NCBI RefSeq assembly: GCF_900964775.1 | Contig: NC_041818.1 | Coordinates: 9,507,332 to 9,571,331, forward strand | Length of the DNA stretch: 64,000 nucleotides | Direction of reading: 5' to 3' | Source: Scleropages formosus | Taxonomy: Eukaryota > Chordata > Actinopteri > Osteoglossiformes > Osteoglossidae | Shown: piece after piece, positions 47,086 through 60,080 of the stretch | How the letters are laid out: the number at the start of each line of letters is the position of its first letter | Numbering within the stretch: the first letter of the stretch is position 1 | The notes under the pieces: model-generated | Told to the model about the DNA's origin: nothing | Seen by the model: only the letters and a program-made list of their open reading frames with translations | Database searches by the model: none | Made by a program: the position numbers and the translations under genes

Positions 47086-49039
47086 GGCATAGTTGCGCAG
47101 GGCTTTTCCCCCCACTCTATTCCAGCGACAGAGTTGTCCAATCAGGCAGCAAGCAGAGCACCAAACACACCGCTGTGGGTCAGGATCCACGCTTCCCAAC
47201 TCCGTTCACATTAATAAAGCTAACTATTACTCGAGTCTGTGCAGCGGACCCGAAACAGATCCCACTTTGCTGACAGCGTTTCTCTCTTCACTCTGGGACT
47301 CAAGGAAACATGGGCACCGTGGATTCACGTCACGATTCGCGTAACGAGAGAGAAGCCCCATCGTTTCAAGCGTATGTAAAAATCTTTCGCTTCCTCCCGG
47401 CTCCGAATACGTGCCCAAAAGGAATTTCCTTACCAAATTAAATGAGCTTTATTCCGTTTTCAAGGAAGGAAGAGGGAAAAAAAAAAAAAAAAAAAAAAGT
47501 GTTCATACTGATAAGTGTCAAATGAAACACATTTAAATCCAGGCAGTCACACCAGTTTGTTTCAGTTTGAAATTATCACAATTTTTCTGTACAATAACTA
47601 CTTTTACGGCTGCTGGTGCGTTGCCGCGTATCCAAATATTTTGGAAAACTAATGCACTTTGTCAAGCGTGCACATGATTTTATCCCGTTCTATTTTAAAT
47701 CAAAGTTCTTCATTTTACAGAAAAAGTCAACAAACCCAAAATGATGGGGCTTAGTTTAAGAGCAGGGATTCTCAGAGCTGGAAGCAAAGGAAGCAAAAGA
47801 AGGTAAATTAAGTAAAACCCTCAGGTGCACAGTCCTCAAGCCCTTCAGGGGACTTGCGGAAAGAGCAATACCATACAACTGGACACCATCCTTCAGCACA
47901 AGATTATTTCATTCATTAGGAGTTAATCAATTACACATAAGTGCATACAAGTAAACTACAAGAACAGAACTGGTACATAACTTATGATTTTGTCTCACCC
48001 AACTGATCACAACACTGGTCCATTATTTTTCTGTTTTCTTTAAATTAAGTCACAATGTTTTTATACAAATCAAAGTTGTCTACTGAAATCGAGCATGTAG
48101 CTGATTGATTTCGTTATGTTGCGTTTCTCACCTGCTGCCCTCATCTCGACCCTCTCCCTCATATGGGCTCCTCGGGAAAAAAAAAGGTCAGTATAAGTTT
48201 AGTATATTGAGGTCTGATTGCTACTCTAGTGAGGTTATTCCACCACCGTGAGCCTTTGGGACCACCTGTCCCCTGTCTCCTGGGCCCTTCCAGTTCCACT
48301 TCCAAACTGTCCTCTGGGTTCATGTTCCAGTCATCATTCAACTGGTACAATGGGAAAGACCTCAAACTTTAGTGGTGTTTGCACATTACACACCATCCCG
48401 GTCCACAGCGGAAGCCTGAGCGGCACTGAACACACCCAGAGGGGAGGACACGGGATGGGTTCTATGGGCACCAAGCGACACCAGTTCTGACACATGCAAA
48501 TGGAACTGGAAGGAATGAGCCAGTAGCAGTCAGGTCCAGGAGTCCAAGCCCATGATCCAGCTCATCACCAGGGCAACTGCTCCAGCATCCCCCCCCCGAC
48601 AAGAACACACAAATCCACACACAGGCTCAAAAAGACACACACGCAGACACACGTAAACATTGAGGCCAATGTACACAGGCATGAAAACACTAGGCTGGAT
48701 GTCCATACCACCCACAGCCGTAAGTTATTCCCCCTGCTCAGGTTTCTCGAGCCTGGAACTGTCACTGGTTCCACTTCTGCAGCATCACGTTACTGAAATG
48801 AAATAACCTACCAATAGTGACCAACACCATGGGAAGTATAGGACTCCTTAAGAGATAGTGAGGATGTGTGTGTGTGTAGGGTTATGGAGTGGGCACAGGG
48901 TGCTTCCTGTCACTACATTTCAAATGGCTGAGGACCATTCAATGAAAACCTTACAATTAACAACAACCAGCAGGGCAACGACATCCGCAAAAAAAAAACA
49001 GAGGCACAGAAGAGTGAGTAAAAAAGGTTACTTTATATT

Positions 49040-49076
<37 letters not shown>

Positions 49077-51101
49077 TGAAGAATCCTTCTGATTATCGAG
49101 ACTTTTCCAAAAGGCTAAAGAAAAAAAAAGCCATTTCTCCCTTTATATCAAGCGACCCGTGACACGACACCGCTCTATACCTTGCTTTGCAGGTAAGTCA
49201 CTAGTTTCCGTATCTTACTAAGACACTTTTTCCCTACACAAGTGTGCTACTGGGGGCCTGGAGACATAAAATTTACCCTACTGTAAGACCTTTTAACTCA
49301 AAATCAAAAGTTATAAAATGTTTGTTAAAAAAAAAAAAAAAAAAAAAAATTGCCATAATTAAAATCACCTCATTATTATTATTATAAAAGGTGTTTCTGA
49401 AGAAAATACTATACCAGTTCATGGCTTTTACAGTACAATACCGTGTTTTCTACAGCAATAACAGGACTCATTTGTCAACTTTTGCTCCTACTGTGTTCCA
49501 GGATGTGTGATACCGAAAGAAACCACAAATGACAGTTTCCAGGTGTTGAATGAACACAAGAGTGGGAAAACCAGTGATGCCCAGCCCAATTTAACAACCT
49601 TATTTTCCATTTCTTACTGGAAAACAGCACAACTACATACTGCTTCACGAAAACACACATTTTGGTCCATATTAGCGTTTAAGTGCAGGCACCCCTTAGT
49701 GTAACCATATAATATACCGTACAATTCAATTTTCAGATAAAGGAAAAAAAAAGGTGTAGCTTTATAAATAACTGTCTTATCTACAACAAAACGGTTACTT
49801 TTACCGTATAACATAAATGGATATCTTTATCGTACCACTCCCTTCTCCACTGCACCACTCCCTGGAAACAGGCTGAACACTACGTGTCACCCTGATGAGA
49901 AAAGCGCTCAATGGAAATAAACAGAGAAACACAAATGACTCTCTAGAAACTCCAGCCATACCCATTTGGGTCACAAGAATCTGACTTTACGGGGAGTTTC
50001 ACTGAAGAGCCCTCCTTTCACTAAAAGGCATCTCTTTGCATTTACAAGGGCCAAATTAGAAGCTTCTATGCCTCCCGGAGCTGAGCAGCACGAGAGCAGA
50101 GCCAGCATGTGGTTTCACGCCTACTGTTAAGCTCCTGCTGCCTTAAGTTCTGAGTTCTCTTTAGCCGTTGTTTGGCAGTTTCACCTGTCATGATCTGGGT
50201 AAACGCAGGACCCCAGCTGGACTGTCCAAACAGCATCGACTTGTTTGGGGAGTATCAATGCTCTCTTGGATTCCCTTTTGTCTTTCGCCATAAAGGAACG
50301 CTCCGTTTGTGAGTTTGTTAAGTGTGCTGAAGGAGTAGACAGTGTTACAGAGCCATCAGTGAGGGGAAACTTCCTTACCATCTTGTGTTATAACTCATGT
50401 TAAGTACTAAAGTTATTGTGCCCATGTGAATAGGACTTGGTGATATTTTAGCACAAATGGGTGTCAACTTTGGGGCTCAGGAACACATTAAACATTTTGC
50501 CATAAAACTAATCATAATAACTTCTTCAGTTTATGAGAATTCATCCTATGGAGGGTTTTTCAGGAATGACTTGGTTTCATCAGCCTGGAAAAGACCATCA
50601 CTTGTGGGCAGCGCTTATGAAAGACGCGTGTGGAGAAGCGTGGCCGCTAGGGGGTGTACATTCCCCGAAGAACACAAGTACAGTACGGTATTGGTGCGGT
50701 GGCCCTCACCACAGTGCTCTGCCCTCCATCCCTCCCAGAGCACAAAACACATGTGTTAGCAAACCTTCAATACATTGCGACACGGAAGTTCATAACCGAT
50801 TTCAAAATGCTCTTCTACTTTTTTTTTTTCTTAAAAACCTTTGGTATTTTCCCCATTTTGGTATGCTGCACTAAGAGAACATTACATACATACACACACA
50901 AATATTAAAAAAAATCTACGCAACTTTATAAATAGTTAAATTGTTGAAGGTAACATCATGATTAATTTAGCAATATGTTGCCTAATCACATCACATCACA
51001 CACACACACTGACTGAAACCGCTTGTCCCGAGTGGGGTCGTGGTGAGCCAGAGCCTAACCCGGCAACAAAGGGCATAACGTTGCCTAATCTGTTACCCAA
51101 A

Positions 51102-51139
<38 letters not shown>

Positions 51140-54100
51140 AGAAAAAAAAAAAAAGGTCAACCAGTGCTTCCAGGTCCATTTTCATAGGAAGTGAAGATGA
51201 CTGAGGTTACCGTATCCTGTTCAAGGTTGGGAAAATCTCCAAACCTCTCTTCATTAGTAACCTTTCTTTAAATGAACACTATCATTATTTATCAAGTGAG
51301 ATTAAATTGGAACGACACACCGAAACAAGGCTGTACACATTTAGACAGGAGGACTCTCGCGACAAGTGACATATTTCTTGTTCCTCTGAGCAAAAAACCC
51401 CGAGATCATGTGGCCCTTGCAAGCTCTCACCCATGTGCTACGATGGGCTAGTAACCACAGTGGAAGGAATACAAGTCTAGCCATTCCCCATGCCACTTTT
51501 ACATCACCAAAGACATACGCATTGTTTACAACAGGAAGCTGAAGAACAGCTTTTAACATCGCCGGTGATGCGCACGTTAACTGCGGTGTGGCCTCACCCA
51601 TGGGACAAAGTGTTAGTGAAAGAAGAAGAAACGAGTATGGCCGCAGCCAAGGCTGTGGACTGAGGCACCTCCTCCCCAGCATCCCTGTCCAACAGGCCTG
51701 ACTGCTTACAATAGGTTTGTTCAATTCCAGTGCCGGCTGGCCACAGCCCAGCAGGTTTTCCAGCTCTTGCTCCATCACTAAGAACTCGCAAAAGGAGTTA
51801 AACGAGTTCAGCGTAGACAGTTCAGCTGCGAGGTTAGCAGTGCAAGTGGAACAAAGACCTTCTGGACTGGGGCAGTCAACAGCTGGCAATGAACTTCTTA
51901 AAGGCCTTTGACGGTTGTGGGTGCTCCACACTTGCCATCTGCTAGTTTGCAGTCCTGTGGTCATCACAAACGTGGTACAGCGAATGCTTCCGTACCAAGA
52001 AACATACTGTAGCACATCTCAGTAGAGACCACAGCAGGGTCAGAGTGCAAGGCTCACATTGGCTGTCTGTGATGGAAAGGCGGGGGACCTCCCTGCATCA
52101 CAGTGTAGCGTTATGCCAGTTTTTACTGCCGCATCAAGAGATATACAAGCAGAACAGCTGAACAGGCAAAGGAGGTAATGGGCACGATGGTTTGTCCACA
52201 TCTGTGATGGGCTGGGCTGTTGGGACCATGGACACTGACAGATGGAGTGAGGGATGGGGTTTCAGAAGGGAGGGATTGGTGTTATGCATGTAGAGTAGGT
52301 GTTTGGTGAGTCAAGCGGCGGGGTGGGGGGGTGGGGGTGGGTATGGCAGCGGCGTTAGTACCAGCCAAACAGTTCACACCAATGGCAAAAAACCCACAAA
52401 ATATTAAAACAGATCAAGACGATGGACAAGAGAGCCAAAAACAGGAAGGTCCAGATACACAAATACTCAGGAGGTAGTGGTTGTTGTTGCCTACCTTCTG
52501 GGGAATCTGAACGAGAGATTTCTACAAAAGAAAAAAAAGAAAAAAATAGGGGAAAAGAAAGAAAAGCGTATGTACACTAGTGTGCACTCAAAATTCACAG
52601 CAAGTATATACTTATGCAGCTGACTTGTTTAAAGAAAAATGTATTTTCTTTGTCTCTCTGGTCCCGACATGGTTAATTACAACACATGACCAACAACTGT
52701 TAACAGCTACCTATAATGAGCTACAAACCACATAACATTTTCACAGCATTCAATGTGGAATTACAGTTAAGATGCATCCAGTGGTGTGTAATAACAGTTC
52801 AATTTTATAATATAGAGCAAAGTGTCTTGCACTGAATGGGACAGGCATGCAAATGATACTCTCATATGTACCCAGAATGTGGATTGTTGTCAGACGGATT
52901 AATGGGACTTGCAAGGGATATGAATTATGTTGTATTAATATCCAAGGTATCTGAAGATCTTCGGTGAACTCAAATGCCCAGATCTCTTTGCTCCATCCAT
53001 GCAAGCAGAAATGGAGTTGATCATAACCGATCCGGATTTGTGTGTTCCTCTAAAGCGGTTGCTCCTCAACGAGGAGCATGGACTGACCAGGAGAGCGCGT
53101 CACTGTTGTTGCTCACTACAAAATACAACACGTCCACCCAGCTACACTGCACCCACAATGCTTCAAGTCCCCAAATCTGCAGTCTGAGGATGAGAGCCCA
53201 GGAGCACTGCGCTCGCAGTTTCACAAAAGCCAGCATCAATCCCATGTCCTTTGCACTTCACCCAGAGGTGTGTTTTCTATTAAGACCAACTGTAAATCAA
53301 CCATCTCCTTTAGAAAAGTTACTGTACATGAAGTTCATTTTGCAAAAAGTGGAAAATGGGACACAAGCATGGGCAGCCCTTGTCTTTTGTTAAAGTGTTT
53401 AGCTCTCATAAAGACCTACTATTATCTATTCATTTGATTAATATCAACATCCAGCAAAAGGCTCAGCCAGAACATTACAAGATGTCTCATGACTGCAGTT
53501 TCTTGAAACGCATAACTGTGAGAGCGCCTTGTACTTAGTTGTTTATGATGCCATTCTCATGGGAGAGCATGCAGCTGAGGGAACATGGCACCCAGCAGGC
53601 ACTAGGCCAGCACTGAAACGGAACCCCTCTGTTCCACAAGCTGCGTGTCCCTGTCCACCACACATGTATTTTTAGTTCTAGAGAAAGCAACACCACTGGG
53701 GGTAACCATGGTAACTGTCACCACGGAGGCGTTTTCAAAGTAAAGGTTTATAGTGAGGGTCCCCCCCACTTGCTAAGATTCCAACTTTAATAACATATTA
53801 TCAGAGCTCAGAGCTGTAAGCATGATGAAACCGTGTTGTAATGCAAAAACGAGCAGGGTAAAGGAACACTAGGACTGCACTTCCAAAGATCTTGACTCTC
53901 TGGTTTGTGCACGTGTGCATGAAAAACACACATCAGATGAGACTACCAGAGGCAACCAGCGAGGCTCCCTCCCTATAGCACTTGGCACCTGTACAATCAG
54001 GCCCCTCCGAGGCACACAGTGACTCAGGGCGAGCCCAGCAGAAGCAGGTTCCTCACAGGGACTGACAGTGAGACCTTTAAAGGGTCCTCTCAAGCACAAT

Positions 54101-57100
54101 GGGACAGCAGGAGCATTGTGTAGAGCCAGGCTCTTCTAAATCAGAGTTTGCTCAGTACGCTCTTCATGCACTCAGGATTAAGAGGCATCGCTGTTGTGTC
54201 CAGAGGTTTTTTTCTGGATAGAAGTCAATTTTTAAGGGACTTTGAATAAGTGGTTCCTAAGCTAACATACACATTCTGAGACAGCTTAGCTAAAGGCATG
54301 TGGGGAGTACATGACAGGAGTGGGATTCCATGGAGACCCACAGATACACTGTCCAAAAATGGCTCCAAAGCAAAGCTGATCAACATACTGCTGTACTTCC
54401 AAACATTACCGTCCTGTACTGGAAGGTGAGGTACACACAAAAATTTTGGGAATATACCAAATTGCTTCAAGGACCATTACATGCAAGTGAGAACATGCAC
54501 TTGCATTCCAGGCACCTAAAATCCATACAAATAAGAGCTACAGTGATGTGCAAGATGTCATTTAATTTATGCAATTTCCCTGCAAATTAGGAGGTTTTTT
54601 CCTTTTTTTTTTTTTTTTAAAATCAAAATTACATTGAAGGAGCCACTGGGAGGAAAGTGCTCACTTCAAATTTGCAGGTCTATTTGCCAATCTTCCTGCG
54701 GCGCTCCCAAGATCCACATTTCTGTGAACCATTCCACAGGTTCCCCCTCATGCACAGCTGTGAAGTGTGGTGTCATTATGTCTGTCACTGCAGCTCGCAG
54801 CAATGGAAGACGTGCTGTTGAATTAACGCTTACAGCTCCTGAAGCACACAGGGAAAGCAGGCTGACCCAAACGGGGACGGTGGCACCAAACTGCAGAGTG
54901 CTGGTATCATGTCAGAGCTGCTGCTTTGTTCCGTTTTCAGTGACACTGCCGTTTATTTTGTTGATATACCAACATTGAGTCTTGTTCCGGTTTCAGAGAG
55001 GCAGTGAAGAATCCATGCTAACACAGTGACGGAAGAATTTAGCAGAGTCATACAGGTATATGACATTTTGTGAGAGTCATTGTCATTGACCAAGGTCAAA
55101 TTTCTCTTATTTTAAACAAATACAAGCAAAGAAGTGGTTACACAACTCCACTGTAGTCCTCTTTTGGCCAGTGTTAGTCACAATGAACCCAAAGACTGAG
55201 ACAAACTGAAACTGACGTCTGGAATAGCGGTCCTATGCCCTTACCCAGTCTTAACAGGGAGGGTTACGAGAATAGACAGAGCAATGGCTTCTAGCACTGG
55301 AACTTCCATAAGTTTGCACTGTGCAGGGGACAACACACACAAGCCACTGGTCTGGACAAGGTATGGATCTGTGCTACACCCCACTAACCCCTTTGCTATG
55401 TCACGATTACATCATACCTCTATGGAATCTAGAAAGCAGGCTTCCTTAAGGAGAAAACGGCATCACACAATCAACAACGAAACGCCCCATCGCATGGCAA
55501 GTCCCCCCCTTTCGTCAGTGAAGAAAACTGAAGATGGATGAGAAAGGATTGCAAACTTCTGCTAGCCAATGCAAGAGTAAGACTTTAACATTTCTACTTT
55601 TGGATTGAGGGATAGTTTGCATGCCTTTTCCCTTTCTTCCCCCACCCACTCAAGGGTGTTTCTACTGCAATTTGAGTACACATCCATTACCCAAAGCTCA
55701 ATTCCCACCACCACACGACATTCACCTTTCACATTCGACAAGCATCTACACAGGCGTATACAGCCCTCCAAGCACGCCCTGTTCATAGACCACGTTCTCA
55801 CCTGCGCACAAACTTGGAAGTGAACTTGCTGAAGATGCCTGCTGCTCCAGGACGCCGGGGTTGGCTGTTCCCATGAGACAGTGATGGGGAGGCAGGGGGC
55901 CCATTGGCAGAAGCCTGCTGGTCCCTTGTGGCCCTTTGCTGGCCGGCGTGGAAAGTGCTCCGGCTGGCCACCCCTCTGGGGAAGTTTGTACGGTCCGCCA
56001 TTGTGGCGTTGCTGATGTTGTGGGCAGAGGGAGATGCTCCTGGAGCTCGCTGAGAAGCAGCGCTGTACATTTATTTTTAAAGAGGAGGGTAAAGTGACAT
56101 TTAGAACAGTAATGTGACAACACTTTCTTCATTCGAATCAAAGGAACATTACAAATCCGTACTGCAGGTTTAACAACACACTGCTAGCTGCCCAGCAAAC
56201 AATCAGATACTTAAGTCATGATTTTGAAAACAGAGAAAAGAGCTGGGCTTCTATAAATCAAATACAGTCCAATAGGACTTAAGTTGTTTTAGTGAACAAC
56301 TTCATACTTCACCCAGGACCTTGTTTTACCCACTGATTTAAACTTAGCAGAGGAAAGCTCCTCTAGTACAGTGCTTGCGAGCTGTCCAGCAGAATACGGA
56401 AGTTTCACGGCATAAATGTTAACCTGCAAAGGATACTGGACTTTTATCTGTTGAGTGAAATTGTTTCACCATGAGGGCTGTACTCAGACGTGTGGCCAAT
56501 TAGAAAGGTACAAACTGCTTAACAGCATTGCACACATCTGTTGGAAAGTTCACTATCATGTTTTGTTTTCCATTTCAAATTGAAACATTATGAATTTTAC
56601 CGTACAAAAAATGGGAAATATACTTACCTTTAAAATGCTACAATGCTACTTGGAACTATGTGCAGCCTCAGTGTAATTCCGTTAATATCACATTTGATCT
56701 ATGTGATTCTGTCGCTTAAACAAACAAAAAAACCAAACCATATTTTTCCCAAAAGAAATGACTGACACATAAATTTGCAAATTGTTCTTTAGAGGCATTA
56801 ATGTGTGTTACAAATTGAAGGCATCAACTTCTATGTGTCTTCGATTTTCATCAGTCCCACTGTGACAAAGTCCTTTTCCATGAACTTTCAACGCACACCA
56901 GACTGTCCAAGTACACCAACCTCTATGATCTCTTTACATGAAAGCAGGCCTGGCTACCTAAACTGTATGGCTAGAACAAATCAGGATTTTTACTTTTATA
57001 CACGGCAATACTACCCTTAGTCTGAGAATTTTTTCATCTTTGACTTGTTAAGTTGGAATGCCTTTTTTTTTTTTTTTTTTAAACTCCCCAGATTATAACT

Positions 57101-60033
57101 ACCTTTTGACAGAGCTAATGTCACATGCATGGGTTCTTGTTTAACCTGTTTGGTTCAATTAATGGCTAAACTCCTCTGAACAACTACAGTTTAGGTTTAG
57201 AAATTATTCTTGCTTTTAACAAACAAGGATCTCCTAGTACCAATATCACATTTACAGAACTACATTAGAGGTTCAACTTTCGAGCAGCAATGTCAAATAT
57301 ATCAGTGCCATTTACCTCCCCTGTGTAAGAAAAACATAAACCAAAAAAGTACAAAGCAAAAATGACCCTGCTGTTTAGTTCAGCAATGAGTATGACAACA
57401 GGAATGAAAAGTTAGTTAACCAACAGCAAATTAATGCAGACAGAAGCAATGACTGGGGAGATTTAGAGGTGGGGATGTCCTGAAATGACCAGGATGTGGC
57501 TGATATAAGGGCCTTCACTAGGAGTAAGGGGCTTTTTTTATGTTATTTATTTTATGAACAGTTTAAATTGGATTAGCTGAAAGGGGCAAATGCATTCCAA
57601 AAAGTGGTGTTGTGTGGTGGAGTGAGGTGGAAAGCACCTGTAAAGGTGCATACTTTAGAAGTAAATGCACTGTATAGTGTGGCATCAGCAGTACTTTGGT
57701 TTCTGTGGTTGACATTGTGCATGTCCAGTGCCAAGAAGGCATCTCCACATCACTGCACGGACAGGAAGAAAATACGCCAACGCACAAACGGCACTGCACT
57801 CAAATCCACTTCATACTGCACACGTCAGAGGATATGCAAATATATATACACACATACGACACTTGCATTTAATGAACTCATCACATGCAAAACTGTGAAA
57901 ATGCCACGTTCCATGTAAAAATGTTCAATGTATTTACAATGATAATTCTCCTAACTACACACATCAGGCATTAAAGAGAATCATCATTAATATCAAAAAC
58001 AAACCAAGCATTCAGGAATGATATCAATCATGAACAGACTTTTCACAGGATTGCAGTGGTGCCACTCAAGCAAACCAATTAATGCATCTGTATGAAAATG
58101 TGTATATATAGACATATACAGCTCTGCTTATGAGTGTATATATGTATTTCAGCAGCACTCTAGCTGCAGAAAATGTCTCGAACGTTTGTGGCCAAACTGC
58201 TAAGTGCTGGCAGGAGTACCTTGTGTAAGGAGTCGCCAACCAGGTTCTGAAGAGCCCAAGCTCACTGTGTGCGACAGATCAACCTTGAACCACTGTTTTC
58301 TTAACAGATGCACAGGTCCCAACTATGTAATAACTTCTACTGTCATTACTAATGACTCTGCTTTTAAGTATTTTGACAGTTTTAGACAAATCTAAATTAT
58401 TCAAAATCATAGGCATTTCATAAGAAATCCGAGTGGCATTAGTCTTTAAATGATACCCCCAACCCCTCAAAAAAGAAAATATATAGTCATTCATAAGTTG
58501 GACTATTAACAGTTCAAAATTAATTAAAAATATTTTACACTCATATTTTTGCAAAACATTTAAAATAGCATTTTTAGTTTCATAACAATGCTAAATGGCC
58601 GATTACCAGTGATAAATATATGGCTATATAATCTAGCAGGATACAGAAACATTTTTAATCAAACTTTTGTATGAGTAAACCTTCTGACTGCTATGTTAAG
58701 GATTTCTAAAGCAGTGCCATGCATTTTTCTCCTTCAGGAGGACCTGAAGTGGGCCAGTGTCATTTAGTAAGGGGAGCCTCTCAACTCAACTTAAAGAGGT
58801 GTTCATTATGTCTGTACGCCACAAGATAGACAGCAAAGCCAGGTATGGAGAAATGAGAGTGGAACCCGCTCTGTACTCTTAAACGCTAAGCCTGCACATG
58901 TGTCATCCTACTGTTGCAGAGCCACTGACAATGTGAAACCAAACTGGTTGCTTTGCGGTTAGTGAAATGCTATTTTAAACACTGATGTGTGGAACGCTTT
59001 AGTTGAAAGAACACACAGCAGGGACTATGAGGAGCATGGAGAACTGTCACAGAAAGAACAGGGCTCTCCAGGACCAGGCTCGGTAGTTCTCCATCTGCAG
59101 TAATCCAAGTGCCATACACTGCGAGAGCTGTTCAAACCCTGAAGTGGACCATATTGCTGGAGTCTGAACTTTGGCCATGTTACTCTCTAGACACTAGACA
59201 AATGGAGTTGTGCAGAGTATGGGATTAACTTTACTGCAGTTAGTGCTGAGTTTGTGGTCTGTGTGTCTGGTGATTGAGGCAGGGGTTGGAGAGACCAGGT
59301 GCAACTGGTAGGGGAAACAATGTAAGGAGGAAGGGTTGTATGTAGGGTGTTAAGGGACAGGGGCCAAGGGTGGGCAACAAGGACTTTGCTCCATCTTTGG
59401 GCAAAACCAGGACCAAGGAAGACTATTGTCCAATCTCATCTCATTCTTTATATTCATTCCTGGAAAAAATTACTACTTTTTAATAAACATCTAAATTAAA
59501 GTAGTTAACCTAAACCTATTTCCTTTCAAGTCCAGTTATAAGTCACAGGTCCCACTAATGTCCCAGCTTCCTAACAATGTCACTCTAGCCCTTGGTCTCC
59601 CGTCAATTCCACAACTGTGTGCGTTTGTAATTTAGCGTCCATCTCTAGGTCCCCCATTGTCCTTGATCATTCCGAACCCACTGGCACTCAGGGTCTCTTT
59701 TGCGCCCCTGGGTCTGTGGCACTTGCCTGGGCCGGTGTGCGTGGAAGTCGGGGGGGCTGGGGTGAGCGGAGGAGGACAGGGACTTGTGGTGTCGGGGGCG
59801 GGAGGAGGAGGAGGAGGAGGTGAGGACAGCAGCTGCCGAGGCGGTGGAGGCACGGGACCCGGGGGTGTTCAGGCTGGGGGGAGAAAACCAACAACAGCCC
59901 CCCGTTGCCCCCACCACGTGAAATGGGTGGGGCAGAGAGAGTGTAGGGTCGACAGGTTAGAAGCCACACAAGAACATACACAGGAGCACGATGGGCAGAG
60001 GGACGCACTCAGACGCCTTCCCCTATACAGAAA

Positions 60034-60080
<47 letters not shown>

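Larger units (their letters stand above)
48171..52494 (-). other. MARK2 intron with repeats
   Basis: No exon with splice support was recognised. It includes a C run (48589-48596), AAT repeats (49039-49066), an A run (49327-49349), a truncated SINE (50990-51085), a 37-base G run (51102-51138), and a 224-codon open frame on the - strand (51341-52015) without recognisable homology. Confidence 0.5.

Noticed and set aside
53869-56141. Small open frames in MARK2 introns
   Set aside because: Apart from the 55802-56062 exon, none has splice borders or family resemblance.
59719-59723. GT donor (CAA/GTGCCA) for the MARK2 spacer exon
   Set aside because: It can be kept in frame with a later acceptor, but the donor is weak and the peptide aligns less well to mammalian MARK2 than the GC-donor version.
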